A DNA stretch of 64,000 nt from Frigoribacterium sp. Leaf8 (lineage in GTDB: Bacteria > Actinomycetota > Actinomycetes > Actinomycetales > Microbacteriaceae). Positions 56,836-64,000 of this stretch are shown piece after piece. The translations under genes and the position numbers were made by a program. The notes below the pieces were generated by a model. It was not told the origin of the DNA, made no database searches, and saw only the letters and a list, made by a program, of their open reading frames with translations. The DNA is taken from contig NZ_LMKB01000004.1 of assembly GCF_001421165.1 (NCBI RefSeq), forward strand, positions 1 to 64,000, read 5' to 3'. How positions within the stretch are numbered: the stretch's first letter is position 1; each line of letters starts with the position of its first letter.

Positions 56836-57091
56836 ATGATCATCGAAGCGGGATGCGACCTCCACGAACTGCTCCACCCGAGACTCATCCGCGATCACGA
56901 GGCGAACGGCGCCTTAGGCGCACCGCTCTCGGTCGTCTCGCTCGACGACGCCGACCGGTCCGTCGAAGCGCGCCCGGAGCTTGCTGTCTTCGACCTCCTG
57001 GGGGCAGATCGCGTTCGACGAGGACGGCTACCACTCGACCCTGCCTCGGCATTCGTTCCGCGACCTCGCGAGCCGACAGGACTTGTCTTGA
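56836..57091 (+). pseudogene. Frameshifted hypothetical gene
   Basis: From the ATG at 56836 frame 1 reads sensible protein (MIIEAGCDLHELLHPRLI ... ELAVFDLLG), but at the five-G run 57000-57004 coding sense passes to the next frame, which continues GQIAFDEDGYHSTLPRHSF and stops at 57089-57091. Removing one base from the run would give one 84-residue protein. I do not recognise the family. It may be a real pseudogene, a phase-variable tract or a sequencing error. A leaderless -10 box supports the start. Confidence 0.55.
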
Positions 57092-57154
57092 GCCGCCGAC
57101 GTCGCCGACCTCGGACGCCGGGCCCGAGAGCGTGAGGACGAGGTGTGACAGGCC

Positions 57155-57706
57155 ATGACGACCCACGACGAATCGATCTCGATGCGCGCGCCGAGGACTG
57201 ATGCACTCGACTGCGACGCCGGCACCAGCCAGAGGATGAGCCGGATTGCCCGGAAGGACACCGCCCCGGAGCTGGCCCTCAGGAGGGCGCTCCACTCCCG
57301 GGGTTGGCGGTACTTCGTCGACCGCACGATCGACGGGACCCGGTGTCGACCCGACCTGTCCTTTCCGCGACTCCGAGTCGCGGTGTTCGTGGATGGCTGC
57401 CTCTGGCACTACTGCGAGGAGCACACACACATTCCCCGTCGCAACGGCGACTACTGGCTCGACAAGCTGCTCGGCAACCGCCGACGCGACGTGGCGACGA
57501 CGTCCCGCCTCGAGCGAGATGGCTGGTCGGTGGTTCGGGTCTGGGAACACGATCCGCTCCGAGAAGCAGCAGGAAAGGTAGAAGCCGAAATACTCTCCGC
57601 CCGCCGCAGAATGGGCGTCTCCCATGGACCAGCAGAGCGGACCGGACCAGATGAGCCCACGCGGTCGTCCACAGGCCCGGGTGAGGTCGGTACCGTGGCC
57701 GGATGA
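57155..57706 (+). CDS. vsr: Very short patch repair endonuclease
   Basis: A 183-aa Vsr-family nuclease that nicks at T:G mismatches arising from deaminated 5-methylcytosine. The family start SQRMSRIARKDTAPELALRRAL, RPDLSFPRLRVAVFVDGCLWH (catalytic Asp and His) and WSVVRVWEHD are present; the Cys/His zinc set is partly retained (HYCEEHTHIP). The last 45 residues extend beyond the usual end. No cytosine methyltransferase lies beside it, so it is an orphan in this window. Lower GC than its neighbours suggests transfer. GAGGACGAGG lies upstream. Confidence 0.85.
   Translation: MTTHDESISMRAPRTDALDCDAGTSQRMSRIARKDTAPELALRRALHSRGWRYFVDRTIDGTRCRPDLSFPRLRVAVFVDGCLWHYCEEHTHIPRRNGDYWLDKLLGNRRRDVATTSRLERDGWSVVRVWEHDPLREAAGKVEAEILSARRRMGVSHGPAERTGPDEPTRSSTGPGEVGTVAG
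57691..57696 (+). promoter_or_regulatory. -10 box for a leaderless mini-ORF
   Basis: TACCGT (identical to the deaD box), six bases before the ATG at 57703. It lies inside the end of vsr. Confidence 0.5.
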
Positions 57707-57765
57707 CGTCGTCGACGAAGTCCTGCAGCTCGAGGCCGAGTACGACCAGCACAGCGGGCCGATGA
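57703..57765 (+). CDS. Leaderless 20-residue upstream ORF
   Basis: ATG at 57703 opens a 20-codon Ser/Thr-rich reading frame with one Cys (MTSSTKSCSSRPST...) whose TGA at 57763-57765 overlaps the ATG of the membrane protein gene (ATGA). It has the exact -10 spacing of leaderless genes here. Probable role: carrying ribosomes to the next start, as for the mini-ORF before map. Confidence 0.45.
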   Translation: MTSSTKSCSSRPSTTSTAGR

Positions 57766-58121
57766 CGTCCGACGAGCGTCCGGCCGACCGGGCTGACGTG
57801 GCCACGCGGACCGGCATCGTCGCACTGGTCGTGGGGCTGCTCTCGGTGGTGGTCGCCGTGGCGGCCCCCTGGGGCTCCGACGATGCCCTCCGGTGGGTTC
57901 CCGTCGTGGTCGTGCCGGTGGCCGGGGTGATCGGCGCCGTCGTCTGTCTGCGGGCCATCCGCCCCACGGCGCCCCTCCGCGAAGGATCAGCGCCGGACGG
58001 GGCCCCACGTCCCGCCGGGCGCGAGGCCCGTGTGACCGGCCTCCTGGTGGCCAACGTGGTCATGGCCGTGGCGCTGCTGCCCGCTGCCTGGGGACTCCTC
58101 GTCCTGATCGCCGGCCCCTGA
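57762..58121 (+). CDS. Small membrane protein, three helices
   Basis: A 119-aa hypothetical protein with helices at about 18-36, 46-65 and 93-116, resembling DUF4190-like actinobacterial proteins. An in-frame upstream ATG at 57624 exists inside vsr, but 57762 is favoured by the ATGA overlap with a leaderless mini-ORF. Ends before a hairpin. Confidence 0.65.
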   Translation: MTSDERPADRADVATRTGIVALVVGLLSVVVAVAAPWGSDDALRWVPVVVVPVAGVIGAVVCLRAIRPTAPLREGSAPDGAPRPAGREARVTGLLVANVVMAVALLPAAWGLLVLIAGP

Positions 58122-58149
58122 CACCGCGACCCGAGACACCCCGTCGCGG

Positions 58150-58211
58150 GACACCGCCGAGTGGACGACGAACCGCGGCAGGACGTGGCGCGGCGTCCAC
58201 TCGACGGTGTC
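58150..58211. terminator. Bidirectional hairpin between convergent genes
   Basis: Eighteen-nt arms (58150-58167, 58194-58211) with one mismatch and a 26-nt loop, between the small membrane protein and the ATP-grasp gene. Confidence 0.8.
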
Positions 58212-58224
58212 CAGGCGACCGGCG

Positions 58225-59199
58225 CTAGGCCGGGGTCGCGGCGTACTCCGCCGCCAACACCTCGCCCAGCCACGCGGCGAGCGTCGCGGCGGCCGACACC
58301 GACGACGACCGCTCGACGTCCGGGTTGTAGTTGGTGTTCGTGTTGACGTCGTAGGGCACGGAGCGGCCGTCGACGGTCTCGATGAACTCGATGCCGGCGA
58401 CCTCGATGCCGTGCTCGGCGACGAAAGCCTCGAGACGCCGTACGAGCGGGTGCTCCGCGGTGACCGACGGGCGCACCGCGAACGGCGCGAACGTGGCCGG
58501 GTCGGCGCCGTCGGGCAGGACGCACGCGTCGGCGGGGCACAACTCGAAGCTGCCGGCCGAGGTGTCGACGCGCACCGCGTAGACGAAGCGCCCGCCGACG
58601 ACCTCGACGCGTGTGTTGAAGGGCTCCTCGGCCTGCAGGAACTCCTGCAGCAGGGTGATCCCGTCGACCGGCACCTCGAAGTCGGGCCCGTCGACGTACG
58701 CGTCGAACGAGTCGAGGTCGTCGAAGCGCCGCACACCGAGGCCCTTGCCGCCCTGGTTGTGCTTCGTGATGAACGGCAGCGTCTGCTCGCGTGCCCGGGC
58801 CTTGAGGTCGGCGGTGCCGAACACGGCAGTCGTCGCGGGGACGTTGAACCCGGCGGACGCCAGCGCCAGGTACTGCGCCACCTTGCTCACCTCGAGTTCG
58901 ACGACACCGCTGCCGTTGATGGTCCGGCGCCCGTGCCGTTCGGCCCAGCGCAGGGTCGCTCGCGCGACCTCCTTGGCCGTCCCCCGGCCGCGCGTGTGGG
59001 CCGAGCCGCTCAGCCGCGACCAGAACACCCCTTCAGGAGGCGCGGCCGCGAGGTCGAAGGACGTCCCGTCGAGCAGGTGCTCGCGGTGGGGCACCCCCGC
59101 GGCGTCGAGCGCGGCGACGAGCGGCGGCAGCCACTCGGCGTTGTCGTGCAGCACGTGCACGACGGGTGACGGGTCGGCGTGGTCGATCGGCGAGGTCAT
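58225..59199 (-). CDS. RimK-like ATP-grasp ligase
   Basis: A 324-aa ATP-grasp protein. The nucleotide-binding lysine and glycine loop are in FITKHNQGGKGLGVRRF; metal-binding residues are in GIEFIETVDGRSVPYDVNTNTNYN. It should join a carboxylate to an amine using ATP; relatives modify peptides or make amino-acid ligations. The N-terminal 100 residues form the pre-ATP-grasp domain, with one repeated 10-mer near 59035. ATG at 59199. Substrate unknown. Confidence 0.88.
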   Translation of the reverse strand: MTSPIDHADPSPVVHVLHDNAEWLPPLVAALDAAGVPHREHLLDGTSFDLAAAPPEGVFWSRLSGSAHTRGRGTAKEVARATLRWAERHGRRTINGSGVVELEVSKVAQYLALASAGFNVPATTAVFGTADLKARAREQTLPFITKHNQGGKGLGVRRFDDLDSFDAYVDGPDFEVPVDGITLLQEFLQAEEPFNTRVEVVGGRFVYAVRVDTSAGSFELCPADACVLPDGADPATFAPFAVRPSVTAEHPLVRRLEAFVAEHGIEVAGIEFIETVDGRSVPYDVNTNTNYNPDVERSSSVSAAATLAAWLGEVLAAEYAATPA

Positions 59200-59244
59200 C
59201 GTTCGATCGTGCACCCTTCGGGCCCGGGGTGCCAGCACCGACCA

Positions 59245-60765
59245 TCACGCGCCCCATGCGGACCGGACGATCGCGCACAGTGCTGCATCGTCGTCGGCGA
59301 GCGCCGAGCACTCGCCCGTCGCGGCCTGGCCGACCGTCTCGGTGGCGAGGTCGGCCGCCCCGCGCACGTCTCGCCGGAACGTCACGACGGTCCCGGCCGG
59401 TGCCGTCCGAACCGCGCCGACGACGTCCGCCAGGGCGGCGTCGGTGGCGGCGGCGTCGTGGTCGTCGTCGAGCTCGATGCTGAGGCGGCCTTCCGTGGCG
59501 GTCACGGCCATGCCTTCGATCCGGGGTGCGGCCACGATGGCGCCCGTGACGGTGGCGAGCACGGCGAGTGCCTCGGGCCGGCCCGAGAACGAGAGACCCC
59601 TGCGGTCGGCTGCACCGGACGAGACGCGGATCTCGTCCATCCCGGACACGGCCGCGGAACCACCGATGGCCTGCATCGCGGGCACGACGCCCTCGAGCCC
59701 CGACGTCCATACCTCGACCGACCGGGCGCTGATCGCCGAGTAGGTGACCGTGTCGGACGCGACGACGTCCACCAGCGACTCGGCGGCGGACAGGTCGCCG
59801 TCGAGCTCTCGCCGTTCGTCCGGTGACGAGACGAAGCCGATCGAGGTGCCGGGCACCTCGGACATCCCGACGAGGACGCCGGCGATCCGTGCCGCTCGCG
59901 GGGACGCCTCCGCCACCTCGTCGCGCGAGTGGTGACCCGTGACGCTCGGTGTGTCGAGGTCGACCCGGATGCCCTCCGGCAGGACCTCGACCCGCCCGGC
60001 CCCGAGATCCGCAGCCCCCACGGCGTCGAACAGACGGGCCTGGTCGGCGGCGTCGAGGACGACGTCGGACGTCGCGGGATCGTCGAGGACCGAGGGGAAC
60101 CCGGAGACGTTCTCGGTCACGAACCGGCGGGTGTCCGGACTCCACGCCGTCACGTCGACGTCGGTCAGCTGGGCCGCGGCGTCCCGAAGGGAGCGTGCCC
60201 GCTGCCAGGCCGAGAGGACGTCCGACGACTCCGACGGGACCACCGTGATCCCGAACCCTCGCCGAGGCGAGTCGTCCCCGGTCGCCCCGTCCTCGCCGAA
60301 CGCGTGCGTGGCGAGGGAAACCTCGGCGAAGACCGCGTCGTCCGCGACGCGACGCGCGAGGTCGAGCTGGGCCGCCGTGTCGCCCTCGTCGGCGAGCACC
60401 TCGAACGAGACGGTGCCTCGCCGGACGTCGACGAACCGCCAGTCGGAGGAGTCACCGACGTTGCGGGCCACGAACGGCCTGATGCGCTCGGCGACGGCTT
60501 CGAGGTCGTCGTCGGAGAGGTCGTCCTCGACCACGACCGTGGCCTGGGCCTCCGCGACGCCGAGGGGAGAGTCGGTCCCGGCCGTCTCGATCTCGACCAC
60601 GCCGCCGACACCGTCCATGAGCGACTCGAATCGTTGGAGCAGGTCACTCGAGCTGGCACATCCGGCGGCGAGCGCGAGGACGGCCACGACGACGGTCGCC
60701 ACGACGCCCCGCCTCGACCTGATGCCCATCCCCATTCCCATCCCCATCCCCATCCCCATCCCCAT
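59245..60765 (-). CDS. Hypothetical lipoprotein with repeat-borne start codons
   Basis: A 506-aa lipoprotein (494 aa from the last ATG). The export signal IRSRRGVVATVVVAVLALAAGC has a classical lipobox. The mature part alternates alpha/beta stretches in two similar halves, with TVSFEVLADEGD-like strands; no family recognised. Seven in-frame ATGs (60765 to 60729) come from a (GGGATG)n hexamer tract, giving an MGMGMG... N-terminus. Which start is used is unclear. Divergent from the jet operon. Confidence 0.75.
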   Translation of the reverse strand: MGMGMGMGMGMGMGIRSRRGVVATVVVAVLALAAGCASSSDLLQRFESLMDGVGGVVEIETAGTDSPLGVAEAQATVVVEDDLSDDDLEAVAERIRPFVARNVGDSSDWRFVDVRRGTVSFEVLADEGDTAAQLDLARRVADDAVFAEVSLATHAFGEDGATGDDSPRRGFGITVVPSESSDVLSAWQRARSLRDAAAQLTDVDVTAWSPDTRRFVTENVSGFPSVLDDPATSDVVLDAADQARLFDAVGAADLGAGRVEVLPEGIRVDLDTPSVTGHHSRDEVAEASPRAARIAGVLVGMSEVPGTSIGFVSSPDERRELDGDLSAAESLVDVVASDTVTYSAISARSVEVWTSGLEGVVPAMQAIGGSAAVSGMDEIRVSSGAADRRGLSFSGRPEALAVLATVTGAIVAAPRIEGMAVTATEGRLSIELDDDHDAAATDAALADVVGAVRTAPAGTVVTFRRDVRGAADLATETVGQAATGECSALADDDAALCAIVRSAWGA

Positions 60766-60768
60766 CCC
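60727..60768 (-). repeat. Hexanucleotide repeat (ATGGGG) at a start codon
   Basis: Seven 6-bp units of ATGGGG (one ATGGGA, one ATGGGC) on the minus strand, each supplying an in-frame ATG for the lipoprotein, with an eighth ATG at 60773 out of frame. The G-rich strand could form a quadruplex. Confidence 0.92.
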
Positions 60769-60829
60769 CCCATCCTGGCCGCTGCGGACGACGAGCGACA
60801 CCGTCGCCGAGCGGAGCGTCACCAGTTGG

Positions 60830-60835
60830 TATCGT
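60830..60835 (+). promoter_or_regulatory. Candidate -10 for the jet operon
   Basis: TATCGT preceded by TTGG (extended -10-like), 30 bp before the GTG of jetA. GGAGG at 60851-60855 provides a ribosome site, so this operon is leadered, unlike many genes here. Confidence 0.45.
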
Positions 60836-60864
60836 CGTCCGACGATTGCCGGAGGTCTTGCTTG

Positions 60865-62598
60865 GTGAACCACCCGTCGGGGCACGACGACGCCCTGAGC
60901 CGCGACGACGTGCGCGCGGCGTACGAAGACGACCCCACCTGGGCCCTGCTCCGCGGCTACAACGCCCGCTGGATGCTGCCGCTCTTCTCCCGCCACCTCG
61001 AGCACGCCGAGGGTCCGGTGTCGGCCGACTGGTTCCACCGGCAGGTCGCCGACGCCCTCGAGCAGAACACGGCCGAGCAGGCGGCGTCCGAGCAGGCCGC
61101 ACTCGAGCAGGCGGCGTCCGAGCAGGCCGCCCCCGAGCACCCGACGTCCGAGCGGGCGACGACCGAGCGGGACCCCGAGGAGGCGCGGCCCGCGTCCCCG
61201 ACGCCCGTCGCCACGCCGGCCCCCGCCGAGCAGAAGACCACCCCGGCCGAGTACTGCCGCAGCTGGGTCGAGAGCCGCTGGCTCGTCCGCACCCGCGCCT
61301 CCGGACCGGACGCCCGCGCCGAGTACCGCCTGTCGCCGCACGCGCTCAAGGCGCTGCGCCTCGTGCGCGACCTCGTCGAGCGTGACAACGCCGTCAGCGA
61401 GGCCCGCCTCGGCAGCATCGCCCACGCCGTCGGGCAGCTCGCGGGCCTCGCCGACCCCAGCCGCGGGTCGCAGCTCACCCGGCTCGACGAGCAGATCGCC
61501 GAGCTCGAGCGCCGCAAGGCCGAGATCGAGCGGCACGGCACCGAGCCCACCGCTCCCGACGTGCTGCGCCGTCAGGTCCGCGAGGTGGTGCGTCTGACCG
61601 CGTCGCTGCCCGAGGACTTCCGCCAGCTCGGCGCCATGGTCGAGCAGCGGCACCGCGAGGTCGCGCGCCGGGCCTCGTCCGAACACGTCGGCAAGGGCGC
61701 GCTCGTCGACCAGTACCTGCGCGACAACGACCTGCTCGAGCAGACCCCCGAGGGACGCGCGTACCGCGGCTTCGCCCAGATGCTGTCGTCGCGCGGGATC
61801 GACGTCATGCGCGCCGACATCGAGAAGGTCCTCGCCCAGCCCGACGCGGCCGCGCAGCTCACCGAGCGGCAGCGCACGCAGCTCGAGTCGCTCATCTCGT
61901 CGCTGCTCGCCGAAGAGCAGAGCGTGCAAGAGACGTACGGCCGGTGGACGTCCTCGCTGCGGCGCTTCCTCAGCCGGTCGGGCTCCGACCAGCAGCAGCG
62001 CCTGCTCACCCTCGCCGACCGGGCGCTGCACGCGGGCGGCGTCTGGGCCGAGCGCCGGCCGGGCCACGCCATGCTGCCCGTCGAGCACGGCGACGGGCTC
62101 GGCCTCGGGGCGCTCGACGTCCGTGACGTCAGCCAGGTGCAGCTGCACACCGATCGCGCGCGGCCGACGGTCGACGTGCAGGTGACCATCGGCGACGCGA
62201 CCCTGCCGGAGGCCGACCGGGCCGCCCTCCGCCTCACCTCGGGCACGAGCACGGCGGCCGTGTCGGCGACGATCGACCGGCTGCTCGTCGACCGCGACGA
62301 GGTCACGAGCGGCGACGTCTACCAGGCGACCGAGCCCGGGTTCCGCCGCCTCGCGCTCGTCCTCAGCATGCTCGACCTGGCGCTCGAGCGCGGCGTCGTC
62401 GGCGACGACACCGAGACCGTCGAGCTCGTCGGCGATCCCGCCGACCCCACGACGTCAGGAGGCGCGGGTCGGCAGGTCACGCTGCCCCGCCTCGTCTTCC
62501 GACGCGGTCCCGCGGGTCCGCCCGGGGCCGAGCCGGGCGTCGAGCCCGACGCCCCCGACCCCACGACCGGCACGACCAGCACGAAGGACCTCGCATGA
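60865..62598 (+). CDS. jetA: Wadjet protein JetA (DUF3375)
   Basis: A 577-aa kleisin-like subunit of the Wadjet complex, which recognises and cuts small circular plasmids. DUF3375 marks are WALLRGYNARWMLPLFSRHL at the N-terminus, YCRSWVESRWLVRT, FRQLGAMVEQRHREVA and GFAQMLSSRGIDVM. Residues about 66-125 are an Ala/Glu/Gln/Pro-rich insertion (repeated AASEQ units and one repeated 10-mer) splitting the N-terminal domain from the winged-helix part; usual JetA lacks it. GTG start with GGAGG nine bases upstream. Coupled to jetB by ATGA. Confidence 0.93.
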   Translation: MNHPSGHDDALSRDDVRAAYEDDPTWALLRGYNARWMLPLFSRHLEHAEGPVSADWFHRQVADALEQNTAEQAASEQAALEQAASEQAAPEHPTSERATTERDPEEARPASPTPVATPAPAEQKTTPAEYCRSWVESRWLVRTRASGPDARAEYRLSPHALKALRLVRDLVERDNAVSEARLGSIAHAVGQLAGLADPSRGSQLTRLDEQIAELERRKAEIERHGTEPTAPDVLRRQVREVVRLTASLPEDFRQLGAMVEQRHREVARRASSEHVGKGALVDQYLRDNDLLEQTPEGRAYRGFAQMLSSRGIDVMRADIEKVLAQPDAAAQLTERQRTQLESLISSLLAEEQSVQETYGRWTSSLRRFLSRSGSDQQQRLLTLADRALHAGGVWAERRPGHAMLPVEHGDGLGLGALDVRDVSQVQLHTDRARPTVDVQVTIGDATLPEADRAALRLTSGTSTAAVSATIDRLLVDRDEVTSGDVYQATEPGFRRLALVLSMLDLALERGVVGDDTETVELVGDPADPTTSGGAGRQVTLPRLVFRRGPAGPPGAEPGVEPDAPDPTTGTTSTKDLA

Positions 62599-63599
62599 GC
62601 CCCGCAGCCCCCTGGGACGAGACCGGCGTCGACGAGGCGACCCGCGCCTCCTCGGCCGAGGCGACCGCCACCTCCCCCGACGAGTCGGCGCGCGCCTCCC
62701 GCGATGCCTTCGACGACGGCGACGCCGACGACGCGGCGGCCGGTGGCGTCCCGGACGCGCTACCGCTGGCCGGACGCAAGGCGCTCGTCACGCTGCTGAC
62801 CCACCGGTTCGTGTCCCGCGCGCGGCAGCAGGAGGCCTGGGCGGGCCTACTCGCGCACGAACCCGAGATCCGGGCGCGGCTCGAGGAGCTGTTCCTGGTG
62901 CTGGTCGTCGACCACGACCACGAGGTCGCCTTCAAGCGACAGGGCGGCGAGGACGACGTGCCCGTGCTGCTGCGCCGCGAGAAGCCGCTGTCGCGCGACG
63001 CCTCGCTGCTGATGGTCTTCGCCCGCCGGGAGCACGCCTTCACGGACGGGCAAGACGAGGCGGTCGTGATCTCGAAGGACGCCGTGGCCGAGTTCCTCGG
63101 TCGGTACCACGACGACTCGGGCTCCGACGAGGTGCGCGCCCGCCGCCGGGTCGACGCCGCGATCGCCGCGCTCGTCGCCCGCGACCTGCTGACGGCCGAG
63201 CCCGACGACCCCGAACTGTTCGTGGTCTCGCCCGCGATCGTGCCGCTGATGACCGCCGACCGACTCGCGCACCTCGAGCGGGTGTACCTCGAGGCGGCAG
63301 GCGTCGAGGGCGACCCGACCGATGGGGACGAGGTCGGCATCCCCGTCGATGCGGACGCGGCCGAAGCGGAGGTCGACGCCGACATCGATGCCGACGCCGA
63401 CGCCGACGCTGACGAGCCCGAGGTCGAGGTCGAACCCGATCCCGCCGACGACGACCCCGCGGACACGGTGGAGGACACCCCCGACGCCGAACCCGACCCG
63501 ACCGCCGTCCCGCTCGACCTCGACCTCGACCTCGAGCCCGCGCCCGCGCACGACGCCGGCACCGGCACCGACACCGACACGGAAGCACCCCAGGCATGA
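62595..63599 (+). CDS. jetB: Wadjet protein JetB (DUF4194)
   Basis: A 334-aa KITE-like subunit of Wadjet. The core (about residues 55-235, ALVTLLTHRFVSRARQQEAW, LFLVLVVDHDHEVAFKRQG) matches DUF4194. Unusually, an Asp/Ala/Ser-rich N-terminal 50 residues (two copies or near-copies of the repeated 10-mer) and a C-terminal 90-residue acidic tail of Asp/Glu/Pro repeats flank it; ordinary JetB is about 200 aa. The stop overlaps the jetC ATG. Confidence 0.92.
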   Translation: MSPAAPWDETGVDEATRASSAEATATSPDESARASRDAFDDGDADDAAAGGVPDALPLAGRKALVTLLTHRFVSRARQQEAWAGLLAHEPEIRARLEELFLVLVVDHDHEVAFKRQGGEDDVPVLLRREKPLSRDASLLMVFARREHAFTDGQDEAVVISKDAVAEFLGRYHDDSGSDEVRARRRVDAAIAALVARDLLTAEPDDPELFVVSPAIVPLMTADRLAHLERVYLEAAGVEGDPTDGDEVGIPVDADAAEAEVDADIDADADADADEPEVEVEPDPADDDPADTVEDTPDAEPDPTAVPLDLDLDLEPAPAHDAGTGTDTDTEAPQA

Positions 63600-64000
63600 G
63601 CATCGCCGACACCCCGCCCGACCTCGGCATGTTCCACTCGGGCCAGTACCGCATCGAGCAGGTGCAGCTGCTCAACTGGGGCAGCTACGCCGGCCTGCAC
63701 CGCATGCCCGTGGGGCGCGGCGGCATCGCCATCCTCGGCCCCACCGGTCGCGGCAAGTCCACCGTGCTCGACGCGATGGCCGCGGTCATCATGCCCAACC
63801 CGCAGGAGTTCAACCGGGCCGCCCGCGACGACAGCCGGCAGCGGTCCGAGCGCACCGTCTACAGCTACGCGCGCGGCAAGACCGACGAGGTCCGCGACGC
63901 CGCCTCCGACCGCACGACGACGCGGTTCCTGCGTCCGCTCGGCCAGGCGTTCCCGAGCGGTGCGGCCATCACCTGGTCCACCGAACTCGGCCAGACGGTC
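63596..64000 (+). CDS. jetC: Wadjet SMC-like ATPase JetC, N-terminal part
   Basis: The first 135 codons of a MukB/SMC-like ATPase. Walker A GPTGRGKST lies at residues 48-56, after QVQLLNWGSYAGLH, typical of SbcC/JetC proteins. The remaining coiled-coil and signature motifs, and the nuclease gene jetD expected after it, lie beyond the window. ATG overlaps the jetB stop (ATGA), consistent with a stoichiometric operon. Confidence 0.93.
   Translation, partial: MSIADTPPDLGMFHSGQYRIEQVQLLNWGSYAGLHRMPVGRGGIAILGPTGRGKSTVLDAMAAVIMPNPQEFNRAARDDSRQRSERTVYSYARGKTDEVRDAASDRTTTRFLRPLGQAFPSGAAITWSTELGQTV

Noticed and set aside
57624-57761. Longer start for the small membrane protein at 57624
   Set aside because: It would overlap vsr by over 80 bp with no ribosome site, while 57762 has an ATGA junction with a leaderless mini-ORF.
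63596-64000. MukB or ordinary chromosomal SMC
   Set aside because: The DUF3375 and DUF4194 neighbours with coupled starts identify it as the Wadjet ATPase instead.

Overview
The window is about 64 kb of very GC-rich DNA from an actinobacterium, most likely a Microbacteriaceae member (Frigoribacterium/Curtobacterium/Clavibacter type; inferred from gene content and style, not from a marker gene). I saw no rRNA, tRNA or CRISPR array. About 55 protein genes are packed tightly, many with ATGA or GTGA stop/start overlaps. At least 15 starts lie exactly 6-7 nt behind a TANNNT -10 box, so leaderless transcripts look common.

Layout. 1-1.1 kb: a serine recombinase with a small partner, in lower-GC DNA, probably mobile. 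1.2-9.9 kb: a DIP1984-family gene, thymidylate kinase, an XRE regulator, methionine aminopeptidase behind a leaderless 11-codon ORF, a giant RecB-like nuclease/helicase, and a redox cassette (XRE-cupin regulator divergent from a CPYC flavoprotein plus a methyltransferase). 10-17.3 kb: a beta-galactosidase/ABC importer operon with a divergent TetR regulator and a 24-bp palindromic operator. 17.3-24.5 kb: hydrolases, a quinone-reductase-like flavoprotein, dehydrogenase, DoxX, and a RecQ helicase with a phosphoribosyltransferase-like C-terminus. 24.6-33 kb: an alcohol dehydrogenase/Baeyer-Villiger monooxygenase pair, then a DctA-type carrier divergent from a CitA/DcuS-like two-component system. 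33-41.4 kb: a glutamate-cysteine-ligase-like/ATP-grasp fusion, TetR/MFS efflux pair, and GH65 phosphorylase with beta-phosphoglucomutase. 41.8-56.6 kb: SWIM-SNF2 helicase, a membrane molybdenum oxidoreductase, APC permease, PRISE reductase, ThrE exporter, an orphan DNA methyltransferase and a DeaD helicase. 56.6-57.7 kb: a frameshifted leaderless gene and an orphan vsr. 58-64 kb: an ATP-grasp enzyme, a lipoprotein with start codons inside a hexamer repeat, and jetA-jetB-jetC of a Wadjet anti-plasmid system, cut by the window end.

The most striking signal runs through the whole window. The 10-mer AGGAGGCGCG, usually within CCGAGGAGGCGCGGG, occurs 36 times by hand count (17 on one strand, 19 on the other). 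It sits between genes, as inverted pairs forming terminator hairpins between convergent genes, and inside protein linkers and tails. This density, lack of strand bias and terminator use resemble DNA uptake sequences of Neisseria and Pasteurellaceae. I know of no such system described in actinobacteria.
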